Of a DNA stretch of 6,006 nt, positions 1 to 6,006 are shown in pieces. The DNA is from Clostridiales bacterium. Lineage in GTDB: Bacteria > Bacillota > Desulfitobacteriia > Desulfitobacteriales > Desulfitobacteriaceae. The position numbers and the translations under genes are program-made. Where the stretch lies: positions 2,850 through 8,855 of the forward strand of contig DAHVVW010000061.1 of assembly GCA_027357125.1 (NCBI GenBank), in the 5' to 3' direction. How positions within the stretch are numbered: position 1 is the first letter of the stretch; each line of letters opens with the position of its first letter. The notes beneath the pieces were generated by a model that was not told where the DNA came from, did not search any database, and saw only the letters and a list, made by a program, of their open reading frames with translations.

Positions 1-426
1 GTAGATCTAGTGCTAGAGACCAACCGCGGTCATAATCTGTCCCGCCTGATTTATGAAGGTATGGCTGAGCCTAACACGGGAGTCCCGGGAGAAATAGGCG
101 GGGTGGCAGCTGAACGAGTCGTTTATTCCCCTCAAGCCGGAGTGTTCAGCCCCTTAAAAAAGATCGGCGAGCACGTGAGCGCAGGGGAAGTTCTAGGTAC
201 AATTCGGGGAGAACAAGGTGGAGAAGCAGAAGTCAGGGCAAGGATTGCGGGCATGTTGCGCGGGCTTTTGCGCGCCGGTACGTATGTTAGGGAAAAAGTT
301 AAGACCGGTGACATCGACCCCCGGGGCGAACGAGATTATTGTTTCACACTCTCAGAAAAGGCAAGGGCTATTGGCGGCGCGGCCCTGCTCGCTGTTGTAG
401 AGTGGGAGCGCCATGGGCAAAAATAA
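1..426 (+). CDS. yqeB: YqeB-family selenium-dependent molybdenum hydroxylase accessory protein (C-terminal part, 5'-truncated)
   Basis: The reading frame is open from base 1 to a TAA at 424-426, so about 141 C-terminal residues are visible and the start lies upstream; the family is about 260-270 residues long. The GTG at 10 has no ribosome binding site and falls inside the conserved region, so it is not the start. Visible family signatures are YSPQAGVFSPLKKIGEHVSAG, which resembles a lipoyl/biotinyl-type sandwich strand pattern, then GMLRGLLRAGTYVREKVKTG, D-I-D-P-R, and the closing C-F-T-L-S-E-K-A-R-A-I-G-G. This pattern is that of the YqeB/EF2563 proteins. By genomic association these belong to the set (with YqeC and SelD) that serves selenium-dependent molybdenum hydroxylases such as xanthine dehydrogenase-like enzymes. 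The biochemical role is unproven; cofactor insertion or modification in the cytoplasm is the usual proposal. A terminator follows 42 bases after the stop, so it is the last gene of its unit. Confidence 0.85.
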   Translation, partial: VDLVLETNRGHNLSRLIYEGMAEPNTGVPGEIGGVAAERVVYSPQAGVFSPLKKIGEHVSAGEVLGTIRGEQGGEAEVRARIAGMLRGLLRAGTYVREKVKTGDIDPRGERDYCFTLSEKARAIGGAALLAVVEWERHGQK

Positions 427-468
427 CCTTCATGAATGGGGCTAATGAAAAAAACCGTTTAATAGTGG

Positions 469-501
469 CGCAGGACACACGAATAGTTGTTCTGCGTTTT
501 T
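469..501 (+). terminator. Rho-independent terminator after yqeB
   Basis: A 9-bp stem pairs CGCAGGACA (469-477) with TGTTCTGCG (488-496), including one G-T wobble, around a 10-base loop. Five T (497-501) follow at once, then a second T run (504-508). The position, 42 bases after the yqeB stop, fits termination of that transcript. Confidence 0.75.
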
Positions 502-515
502 AATTTTTATATAAG
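487..515 (+). promoter_or_regulatory. Possible sigma-A promoter overlapping the terminator
   Basis: TTGTTC (487-492) and TATAAG (510-515) are separated by 17 bases, and the spacer is very AT-rich. If used, transcription would start near 522 and give the HD-GYP gene a leader of roughly 350 bases. The -35 element keeps only the TTG core and the site sits in the right arm and T-tract of the terminator, so the match may be accidental. Confidence 0.25.
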
Positions 516-581
516 GGAAGGATTCAAGTAAGATTTGCCTGTTTGTCAGAAGCAGGAAAATCGGAACGATGCTAATGGGAC

Positions 582-607
582 TAGGACTAAAGGCTTAGGA
601 CTAAAGG
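582..607 (+). repeat. 12-bp tandem direct repeat, 14-bp period
   Basis: TAGGACTAAAGG occurs at 582-593 and again, identically, at 596-607, separated by CT. The copies could be a pair of protein-binding half sites or repeated single-stranded RNA motifs in a leader. Function is unknown; the repeat itself is directly visible. Confidence 0.7.
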
Positions 608-758
608 GAAAATTTTCGACCAGAGACAGGTATTTTCGAATTTACGCAGAAATTAAATTATCACAAAGAACAAGCCGGGATTTAGGAGTATTTGTGCGAA
701 AATTAGCTAGTACGAGTAAATATGGTTAGCGGCAAAAGTGCTATTACGAAAAGTAAAT

Positions 759-791
759 CCGACTGAGAGAGTATCGTTGGCTGATTTTTTT
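759..791 (+). terminator. Possible attenuator or small-RNA terminator in the HD-GYP leader
   Basis: CCGAC (759-763), a bulged T, then GA (765-766) pair with TC-GTTGG (774-780), giving 7 bp with one G-T wobble and a 7-base loop. Four bases later comes a run of seven T (785-791). The stem is short and the gap before the T run is unfavourable, so it would be a weak terminator. Its place about 80 bases before the start codon would suit an attenuator or the 3' end of a short RNA. Confidence 0.3.
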
Positions 792-807
792 ATAAGGCAG
801 AAGGGGT

Positions 808-826
808 ATTCAGCAAACTACTGAAT
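808..826 (+). other. Perfect 6-bp hairpin before the HD-GYP gene
   Basis: ATTCAG (808-813) and CTGAAT (821-826) form a perfect inverted repeat around a 7-base spacer; two G-T wobbles can extend it outward to 806-828. It has no T run, so it is not a terminator. It may be an operator half-site pair or a leader hairpin; no regulator can be named. Confidence 0.35.
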
Positions 827-860
827 GTAAACGCATTATAGACAAAAAATTAAAGTTTTT

Positions 861-866
861 AGGGAG
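861..866 (+). promoter_or_regulatory. Ribosome binding site that decides the HD-GYP start
   Basis: AGGGAG (861-866) directly abuts the ATG at 867, too close for initiation there, but lies 6 bases before the in-frame ATG at 873. The second ATG is therefore the preferred start. Confidence 0.75.
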
Positions 867-872
867 ATGTTT

Positions 873-1940
873 ATGCGTTTAGTAAATGTTAATTATTTAA
901 AAGAGGGGGCTGTGCTCGCACGGCCTGTGATGAATGCTATGTGCCAGGTCTTGCTGCAAGCGGGGGTAAAACTTACTTCTTCTTACATATCCCGCCTGCA
1001 GGATTATGGCTGTGAAGTTGTATTCATTGAAGATGAGCGTTTAGCTGATGTGGAAATTCAGCCAGCTATCAGCACACCAACAAGAGAGTTAGCCCATAAG
1101 ACCCTTAAACAAATTACCGGGTATATCGGCACAGGTCGGGATAATGCCCTTCCGATTGACCAGGTGCGCACTGCCGTTGAGGAAATGATTGAAGATTTAC
1201 TGAACAGCAGGGACATTGTCGGGAATTTAACTGAGATTCAAGTATATGACGAATACACTTTTCAGCATTCTATTAATACTACAGTTTTAGCCTTGATTTT
1301 GGCTTTGGCCGCAGGATATTCTGAATCTAGACTGCTTGAGCTTGGCATGGGTGTACTTATGCATGACGTAGGGAAAATAAAGGTTCCTGATGAAATTTTG
1401 AACAAGACTGCCCCTTTAACGCCAGATGAATTTGATCAGATTAAAAAACACACAATATATGGGTATGAGATCTTGCGCAAAAATCGGGATTTTAGTTTGC
1501 TTTCCACTCATGTTGCCTTTCAACATCAGGAAAAATGGGATGGGAGCGGGTACCCGCGGGGCTTAAAAGGGACAGAAATCCATGAATACGGCCGTATTAC
1601 CGCTGTCGCTGACGTGTTCGAGGCCTTAACAAGCAGAAGAGTTTACCGTCCTGCTTTCCAGCCTTATAAGGCTTTCGAGTATCTGATGGCCAATTCCGGA
1701 ACTCACTTTGAACCTAAGATAGTAGACTCATTTACAAAAAATGTCGCTATTTATCCAACAGGTTCGGGAGTTCGTCTCAGCAACGGGCTTAGAGGGAATG
1801 TGGTAAAGCAAAACCAGTCTTTCCCAAGCCGCCCGTTTGTGCGGGCTCTGTATGAGGAAAACAGCCCTCTGTTAGCCCCCATTGATCTTAACCTTGCTGA
1901 ACATCCATCGCTTATGATAGTTAAAGTGGAAAATGAGTGA
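873..1940 (+). CDS. Stand-alone HD-GYP protein, predicted cyclic-di-GMP phosphodiesterase
   Basis: A 355-residue protein, numbered from the ATG at 873 because the SD site rules against the ATG at 867. Residues 1 to about 58 form the small N-terminal module common before HD-GYP domains in Clostridia (RLVNVNYLKEGAVLARPV). A helical linker follows, then the HD-GYP domain at about 120-300. Metal and active-site candidates are H132, the HD pair H164-D165 with K168, H193, then H218-Q-E-K-W-D223-G-S-G-Y-P228, and D247 in AVADVFEALTSRRVYR. A beta-rich tail with GSGVRLSNGLRG ends the protein. Family members hydrolyse c-di-GMP to pGpG and GMP, and some act on other cyclic dinucleotides. The HHE signature here reads HQE, which I regard as a tolerated variant, so activity is likely but not certain. 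There is no signal peptide, membrane segment or receiver domain, so it should be cytosolic. It appears monocistronic. Confidence 0.9.
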   Translation: MRLVNVNYLKEGAVLARPVMNAMCQVLLQAGVKLTSSYISRLQDYGCEVVFIEDERLADVEIQPAISTPTRELAHKTLKQITGYIGTGRDNALPIDQVRTAVEEMIEDLLNSRDIVGNLTEIQVYDEYTFQHSINTTVLALILALAAGYSESRLLELGMGVLMHDVGKIKVPDEILNKTAPLTPDEFDQIKKHTIYGYEILRKNRDFSLLSTHVAFQHQEKWDGSGYPRGLKGTEIHEYGRITAVADVFEALTSRRVYRPAFQPYKAFEYLMANSGTHFEPKIVDSFTKNVAIYPTGSGVRLSNGLRGNVVKQNQSFPSRPFVRALYEENSPLLAPIDLNLAEHPSLMIVKVENE

Positions 1941-1984
1941 TATTTGGCAACCAGTGAATCCTCCCGGTAAATTGCTTGAGCCAA
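1941..1984. other. Convergent intergenic gap without a clear terminator
   Basis: The HD-GYP gene and yyaL converge with 44 bases between stop codons. TTGGC (1944-1948) and GCCAA (1980-1984) form a 5-bp inverted repeat with a long loop, and the inside offers only broken pairing (GCAACC with GGTAAATTGC). Neither strand has a T run, so I see no recognisable intrinsic terminator for either gene. Confidence 0.5.
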
Positions 1985-4102
1985 CTAATGTGACATAAGG
2001 CTTTGAAATTCCTCTGGCGTTTGCACAGGTTGTTGACATGCAAAATTTTGACAGACATACGCAGTAACTCCTGCATCCGGGATTGGATAATCCTTAAGCC
2101 AAGGAATTTCTTCGAGGCTCCCGTCTTGATAAAGTAGGGTTGAGTACGGACGTAAATCAGAGAAAAATGTCTTGCGAAAAGCTGGAAGCTCTTCTGCCTG
2201 CGAACGAGAGGCCAGCACAATCTCCTGGCCCGGGTAGAGAGAAAATTGCAAGGCTTGTAAAGACGCTGTATAGCCGGTAGGGTATTCAACTGCTGCCATC
2301 ATTAAAGCAGAGAGTGCCTTAGCGGCTTTTTCATCCCACTGCGTATCTCCGGTTAGACGCGCCAGCCTCAGGAGGTTAAGAGCACTGACCGAATTACCGG
2401 AAGGTGTGGCCCCGTCATAAGTTTCGTGGGGACGAATGAGGAGTTCTTCGGCATCTGTACCGGTTAGGTAATAGCCGCCGTTTTGCTCATTGCTAAAAAG
2501 GCGGTCCTGTTCCTGCTGCAGTTCAAGTGCTGTCTCAAGGTAACTGCTTTGACCCTGTGCGCTGTAAAGTTCGAGCAGACTCCATATCAGATAAGCATAA
2601 TCGTCAAGGTAAGCCGGATAGGCTGCTTCTCCGTCCCGGTAGCGCGCAAGCAAACGCCCGTCGGGACGGCGTAGGTTCTTAAGGATGAAATCGGCGGCAT
2701 GCTCGGCCAAACGCAGGTAGCGGTCAGTTTGTAATATCTGTGCTCCTTTGGCAAGTGCCGCGATCATAAGGCCGTTCCAGGATGTGAGGATCTTGTCGTC
2801 TTTATGTGGATGTATACGACCTTCCCGCGCCCGGAATAAGGTTTGGCGAGCTTGGGACAGTGATGCTTTAAGCTCTTCAAGGCTAAGTGAATACTCCTGT
2901 GCCAGGAGTTGAAGATCTGAGCTGATAGTATTTGGTATGCTTTTACCTTCGAAGTTGCCCGCGGGTGTAATATCATAGGCGGCACAATAGAGTTTGCCCT
3001 GTTCTAAACCTAGGATTTCAATTATTTCCTCAGGGCTCCATACATAGAATTTCCCTTCCTCTCCTTCTGAATCTGCGTCTTCGGCAGAATAGAATCCACC
3101 CTCAGGCGCGGTCATATCGCGTTCGATATAAGTGAAAATCTCTTCAGCTACCCGGCGGTAATCATCATTATGGGTCATTTGATATCCTTCCAGGAATACG
3201 TATGCCAGAAGGGCATTGTCATACAGCATTTTTTCAAAGTGGGGCACCAGCCATTTCTCATCCGTACTGTAACGCGCAAATCCAAACCCTATGTGGTCAT
3301 ACATTCCTCCGCGTGCTATCCCGTCCAGGGTTTTTCGCACCATAGTGAGGGCGGAACTATCCGGTTCAGTTAAGGCGTAGCGTAAGAGAAACCCGAGTAC
3401 GTGTGGGGATGGGAATTTAGGAGCTGGTCCGAACCCACCATAGCGGTTATCGAAAGTATGGGCCAGACGGCTGAAGGCTTCGTTTATTAGCTTTATTCCC
3501 TGCTCTTTTATAAGGGATGCGTCTTGACCAAGCAGAGGTGCATTACTGGGGTCATTGTCTATGAGCGGTGCGGTTTTGGTTTGGGTATGCGCTTGCACGG
3601 CATCAAAAATTTCCTCCGCAGCCCCGCGAAGTTTATGGTCATCTTCCACCCAGAGCGACCCGACTTGTTCCAGAATTTCCAGCAGTCCCTGGCGACCGTA
3701 GCGGCGGTTCTTGGGGAAATAAGTCCCCGCAAAAAACGGCCGTTTCTCCGGGGTCATTAGAATCGTTAACGGCCATCCTCCCGAACCTGTAAGCCCCTGG
3801 CAGAATGCCATATAGATATGGTTGATATCCGGTCGCTCCTCGCGGTCGACTTTAATGGCCACAAAGTAACGATTAAGCAACGTGGCAACTTCTTCATCTT
3901 CAAAAGATTCTCTCTCCATCACATGACACCAGTGACAAGTGGAATAGCCGATACTGAGGAATATTGGTTTATTCTCTTGGTGGGCTTTCGCGAAAGCCTC
4001 ATCACCCCAGGGATGCCAGTCCACCGGGTTAAAGGCATGTTGAAGCAAATAAGGGCTTTTTTCATCGACTAGCTTGTTTGACGTTCTATTTTTTATGTTC
4101 AT
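1985..4102 (-). CDS. yyaL: YyaL/SPATA20-type thioredoxin-fold DUF255 and alpha/alpha-barrel protein
   Basis: A complete 705-residue protein, near the family's usual 650-700. The ATG at 4102-4100 is preceded by GGAGG (4111-4107) with a 4-base spacer, and the family N-terminus [21 protein letters not shown] follows at once. Residues 1 to about 165 form the DUF255 thioredoxin-like domain with the redox-type motif C56-H-W-C59 in [18 protein letters not shown], then GGWP (108-111) and GTYFP (126-130). The rest is an alpha/alpha-toroid related to N-acylglucosamine 2-epimerase-like folds: [16 protein letters not shown] (264-279), [13 protein letters not shown] (284-296), E341-[15 protein letters not shown] (435-446), [15 protein letters not shown] (557-571). 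A C-terminal C684-x4-C689 pair in [12 protein letters not shown] is a family feature. No signal peptide is seen, so it is cytosolic. Bacterial members have no settled function; a redox, or sugar- or lipid-linked role is only proposed. It is transcribed alone, divergent from the AAA+/VWA operon. Confidence 0.93.
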   Translation of the reverse strand: MNIKNRTSNKLVDEKSPYLLQHAFNPVDWHPWGDEAFAKAHQENKPIFLSIGYSTCHWCHVMERESFEDEEVATLLNRYFVAIKVDREERPDINHIYMAFCQGLTGSGGWPLTILMTPEKRPFFAGTYFPKNRRYGRQGLLEILEQVGSLWVEDDHKLRGAAEEIFDAVQAHTQTKTAPLIDNDPSNAPLLGQDASLIKEQGIKLINEAFSRLAHTFDNRYGGFGPAPKFPSPHVLGFLLRYALTEPDSSALTMVRKTLDGIARGGMYDHIGFGFARYSTDEKWLVPHFEKMLYDNALLAYVFLEGYQMTHNDDYRRVAEEIFTYIERDMTAPEGGFYSAEDADSEGEEGKFYVWSPEEIIEILGLEQGKLYCAAYDITPAGNFEGKSIPNTISSDLQLLAQEYSLSLEELKASLSQARQTLFRAREGRIHPHKDDKILTSWNGLMIAALAKGAQILQTDRYLRLAEHAADFILKNLRRPDGRLLARYRDGEAAYPAYLDDYAYLIWSLLELYSAQGQSSYLETALELQQEQDRLFSNEQNGGYYLTGTDAEELLIRPHETYDGATPSGNSVSALNLLRLARLTGDTQWDEKAAKALSALMMAAVEYPTGYTASLQALQFSLYPGQEIVLASRSQAEELPAFRKTFFSDLRPYSTLLYQDGSLEEIPWLKDYPIPDAGVTAYVCQNFACQQPVQTPEEFQSLMSH

Positions 4103-4307
4103 TGTTCCTCCGCGTTGTTCCCTTGTAGAGTCTTAGACTACCAGAATATTGATGGATTTAGTATGGGCTAATTCGCAATAAAGAATTACAAAATGACCAG
4201 GAGAGAAACTTAAATTTATAGCAAAACTTTTCATCGGACGAAGGAGCTGGGCTTTTGGCGTAGAATGTTTTACTATAAATAGAGATAGAAGGAGACGGAG
4301 GGGGAAC
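4103..4307. promoter_or_regulatory. Divergent intergenic region between yyaL and the AAA+/VWA operon
   Basis: These 205 bases must hold the start signals of both yyaL (leftward) and the AAA+ gene (rightward). Rightward, TATAAA (4274-4279) resembles a -10 box, but TTGGCG (4255-4260) is only 13 bases away and no better -35 sits at 16-18 bases. Leftward, no convincing -35/-10 pair was found. Strong SD sites close both ends: GGAGG at 4111-4107 for yyaL and GGAGG at 4297-4301 for the AAA+ gene. A 60-codon leftward reading frame spans much of this stretch, but it starts inside the AAA+ gene and looks spurious. Confidence 0.5.
4129..4139. repeat. Short palindrome in the yyaL leader
   Basis: AGTCT (4129-4133), a central T and AGACT (4135-4139) form a perfect 5+1+5 inverted repeat. 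With a 2-base bulge the pairing extends to GT (4125-4126) and AC (4140-4141). It sits 27 bases before the yyaL start codon, where an operator or leader hairpin could act. It may also be chance. Confidence 0.35.
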
Positions 4308-5186
4308 ATGAACAAAGGTTGGGAATCAGATAATTTGCTCTTTCATGAAACAGAGAATTACATCGTTTCGGAAGAGCTGCGCAACGCGGTTAATATTGCA
4401 ATTGCACTTAAACGCCCGCTTTTGATCAAGGGGGAGCCTGGAACCGGAAAAACCGTACTGGCGGAGAGCATTGCCAATTCTTTAGGTCTAAAGCTAGTAG
4501 TATGGAATATTAAGTCCACAACCAAAGCCCAGGAAGGGCTGTATGTCTATGACACGGTTCAACGCTTGTATGACAGCCAGTTCGGGGACAAAGACGTCTC
4601 AAGCATCAAACAGTATATTAGGCTGGGTAAACTGGGAGAAGCATTTGTTTCCACGGAAAGGCTCGTGCTGCTGATCGATGAAATTGATAAAGCTGATCTG
4701 GAATTTCCCAATGATTTGCTGTGGGAACTCGATGTGATGAATTTCCATATCCCGGAGACAGGGGAGACGATAAATGCTGCCCAGCGTCCAATCGTAATCA
4801 TCACGAGTAATGCGGAAAAGGAATTGCCGGACGCCTTCTTAAGGCGCTGTGTTTTCCATTATATTTCCTTTCCGGATCAGGAAATGATGGAAAGGATTGT
4901 CCATGTGCATTTTCCTACACTTGAGGATTTCCTACTTACTGAGGCTTTGAAAGCCTTCTATTGGCTGCGCTCCCTTTCCGGACTCCAGAAAAAACCGAGT
5001 ACAAGCGAACTGCTTGATTGGGTGCAGGCTCTGGTCATAGGCGGGATTGATCCGGACAGAATTGTGAAAGAACTGCCTTTTTTAGGGGCTTTGCTTAAAA
5101 AGAACCAAGATTTTGATCTTGCTTTAAGGCAGTTGTATACCCGTACTGCGGGTGGCGCGGCCAGGGGCACGAGTAGAGGCTGGTAA
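4308..5186 (+). CDS. MoxR-family AAA+ ATPase
   Basis: A complete 292-residue protein. GGAGGGGG before the ATG at 4308 is a strong ribosome binding site. Residues 15-40 are the N-linker helix typical of MoxR proteins (ELRNAVNIAIALKRPLLIKG). Walker A is G42-E-P-G-T-G-K48-T49, Walker B is L-V-L-L-I-D124-E125 followed by IDKAD, sensor 1 is in IVIITSN168, and the arginine-finger region is F-L-R179-R180-C. The segment W-N-I-K-S-T-T-K-A-Q-E-G-L (66-78) marks a MoxR branch found beside CoxE-like VWA genes. The C-terminal lid occupies about 195-280. Such ATPases form cytosolic hexameric rings and, with a VWA partner, help mature or activate other proteins, for example metalloenzymes. The client cannot be read from this window. 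The VWA gene starts 3 bases after the stop, which indicates co-transcription and probably translational coupling. Confidence 0.92.
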   Translation: MNKGWESDNLLFHETENYIVSEELRNAVNIAIALKRPLLIKGEPGTGKTVLAESIANSLGLKLVVWNIKSTTKAQEGLYVYDTVQRLYDSQFGDKDVSSIKQYIRLGKLGEAFVSTERLVLLIDEIDKADLEFPNDLLWELDVMNFHIPETGETINAAQRPIVIITSNAEKELPDAFLRRCVFHYISFPDQEMMERIVHVHFPTLEDFLLTEALKAFYWLRSLSGLQKKPSTSELLDWVQALVIGGIDPDRIVKELPFLGALLKKNQDFDLALRQLYTRTAGGAARGTSRGW

Positions 5187-5189
5187 GCG

Positions 5190-6006
5190 ATGTTTACCGG
5201 ATTTTTTTATCTTCTGCGCCAAGAAGGAATTCCAGTGTCCTTGACAGAATGGATGACTTTCATGGAAGCTCTGCACGCGGGGCTTGCAGGATCCACTTTT
5301 TCCGGATTTTATCATTTGGGCCGCACTGTCTTAGTGAAATCCGAGAGTAATTTTGACCGCTTTGACTTAGCTTTTTACCGCTACTTCCAGGGAATTGAGC
5401 AAGATGAGGAATTGCTTAAGCAGGTTTCAGAATGGCTGGATAATCCGCTTCCCCCGCGCGAGTTCTCAGAAGAGGAGCGCGCAGCGCTTTTACAAAAGCT
5501 GGGCTTGCCTGATTGGGAAGCTTTAAAAAGCGCCTTGGAAGAGCGTCTGCGCACGCAAGAAGGACCCCATCACGGCGGGGCTAACTGGATCGGGACCGGC
5601 GGCACTTCTCCTTTTGGGCATTCAGGCTTCCATCCCGGTGGGATCAGGATCGGAGGAGAATCCCACTCCCGTTCGGCGGTAAAAGTAGCTGCGGAGCGCC
5701 ATTACCGACCCTACCGGGCAGATGAGACTCTGGGTGTGCGCCAGTTTGAGGTTGCTTTGCGCCGCCTGCGCCAGTTCAGTACAAGACTGGAGGGGCCTAA
5801 AGATGAACTGAATCTTGAAGAAACAATCACTGCCACCTGCAAAAATGCAGGCCGCCTTGAATTGGTGTGGACGCGACCGCGCAAAAATACGGTAAAAATA
5901 GTGGTGCTTATGGATGTGGGTGGGTCGATGACCCCGTACGCCAAGATTTGCAGCCAGTTGTTTTCAGCAGTGCACCAGGCTACTCATTTTAAAGATCTGC
6001 AGTTTT
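5190..6006 (+). CDS. CoxE-like VWA-domain protein, partner of the MoxR ATPase (3'-truncated)
   Basis: The frame opens at ATG 5190, 3 bases after the AAA+ stop, and runs to the window end, showing 272 residues; the family has roughly 380-400, so about the last third is missing. AGAGG (5175-5179), inside the preceding gene, is a ribosome binding site with a rather long 10-base spacer. Residues 1-75 carry the family start (FFYLLRQEGIPVSLTEWMTF, then FYHLGRTVLVKSESNFDRFD). A Gly/His-rich linker spans about 125-156 (HHGGANWIGTGGTSPFGHSG). The segment RRLRQFSTRLEGPKDELNLE leads into the VWA domain. The metal-ion-dependent adhesion site starts at D242-V-G-G-S246-M, with Gly in place of the first Ser of DxSxS; from memory this is usual in the family. 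VWA partners of MoxR ATPases are thought to recognise the client and join it to the ATPase ring in the cytosol. Confidence 0.9.
   Translation, partial: MFTGFFYLLRQEGIPVSLTEWMTFMEALHAGLAGSTFSGFYHLGRTVLVKSESNFDRFDLAFYRYFQGIEQDEELLKQVSEWLDNPLPPREFSEEERAALLQKLGLPDWEALKSALEERLRTQEGPHHGGANWIGTGGTSPFGHSGFHPGGIRIGGESHSRSAVKVAAERHYRPYRADETLGVRQFEVALRRLRQFSTRLEGPKDELNLEETITATCKNAGRLELVWTRPRKNTVKIVVLMDVGGSMTPYAKICSQLFSAVHQATHFKDLQF

Larger units (their letters stand above)
502..872 (+). other. Gene-free region upstream of the HD-GYP gene; possible long structured leader
   Basis: No convincing protein gene lies here. It holds a hairpin of CCTGTTT (538-544) with AAGCAGG (550-556, one wobble); a small ATCG-GAA-CGAT hairpin (560-570); the 12-bp tandem repeat at 582-607; a spaced direct repeat ATTTTCGA (612-619 and 632-639); an inverted pair CACAAA/TTTGTG (662-667 and 691-696); a TTAC/GTAA hairpin (744-756); the hairpin-T7 element at 759-791; and the hairpin at 808-826. 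I looked for the conserved elements of the cyclic-di-GMP-I (GEMM) riboswitch, plausible before an HD-GYP gene, and did not find them; no cyclic-di-GMP-II pattern was evident either. It could be a structured leader, a small RNA or simply spacer. Confidence 0.4.

Noticed and set aside
535..729. A 64-codon TTG-started reading frame in the region before the HD-GYP gene.
   Set aside because: The only SD-like sequence (around 513-522) is about 12 bases away, the product is highly basic and low in complexity (its centre comes from the DNA tandem repeat), and it matches no family I recognise.
801..826. A sigma-H promoter (GGGGTAT ... ACTGAAT) before the HD-GYP gene.
   Set aside because: The -35 side has at least two mismatches and the spacing is 10 rather than 11-12; the ACTGAAT is better explained as one arm of the perfect hairpin.
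522..866. A c-di-GMP riboswitch before the HD-GYP gene.
   Set aside because: The conserved GEMM-I segments and GNRA tetraloop/receptor pattern are not seen, and no c-di-GMP-II pattern is evident; only unspecific small hairpins are present.
1941..1984. A bidirectional terminator between the convergent genes.
   Set aside because: The inverted repeat is only 5 bp with a 31-base loop and neither side has a T run.
4133..4315. A 60-codon leftward reading frame across the divergent intergenic region.
   Set aside because: It starts inside the AAA+ gene opposite its SD and start codon, has no ribosome binding site of its own, and no recognisable domain.
5711..5944. A 77-codon leftward reading frame inside the VWA gene, with similar antisense frames inside yyaL and the AAA+ gene.
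   Set aside because: They lie opposite strongly conserved coding sequence, lack ribosome binding sites and show no family features.

Overview
The window looks like a stretch of core chromosome from a low-to-mid G+C Firmicute, most likely an anaerobic Clostridia of the Desulfitobacterium/Desulfosporosinus (Peptococcaceae) type. This is inferred from protein character: a YqeB-type protein of the selenium-dependent molybdenum hydroxylase system, a stand-alone HD-GYP protein with the short N-terminal module common in Clostridia, and strong purine-rich Shine-Dalgarno sites. I see no transposase, integrase, tRNA, rRNA or CRISPR array.

Layout. Positions 1-426 hold the 3' end of a yqeB-like gene, closed by a good intrinsic terminator (469-501). 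About 370 bases without a convincing gene follow (502-872). They contain a possible promoter overlapping the terminator, a 12-bp tandem repeat, several small hairpins and a hairpin-plus-T7 element, and could be a long leader for the next gene. Positions 873-1940 encode a stand-alone HD-GYP protein, predicted to hydrolyse cyclic-di-GMP. On the opposite strand and converging on it, 4102-1985 encodes a full-length YyaL/SPATA20-type protein: a thioredoxin-like DUF255 domain joined to an alpha/alpha-barrel. A 205-bp divergent intergenic region (4103-4307) separates it from a rightward operon: a MoxR-family AAA+ ATPase (4308-5186) and, 3 bases later, a CoxE-like von Willebrand factor A protein that runs off the window end (5190-6006).

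How they work together. Only the AAA+/VWA pair forms an evident functional unit: MoxR ATPases are usually encoded beside a VWA partner and are thought to act as chaperones that mature or activate a metalloenzyme or other complex. The HD-GYP gene and yyaL appear to be separate transcription units. The yqeB fragment belongs to an upstream cluster outside the window. No clearly novel system is visible. The most unexplained DNA is the leader-like region before the HD-GYP gene, and the most open functional questions are the client of the AAA+/VWA pair and the role of YyaL.
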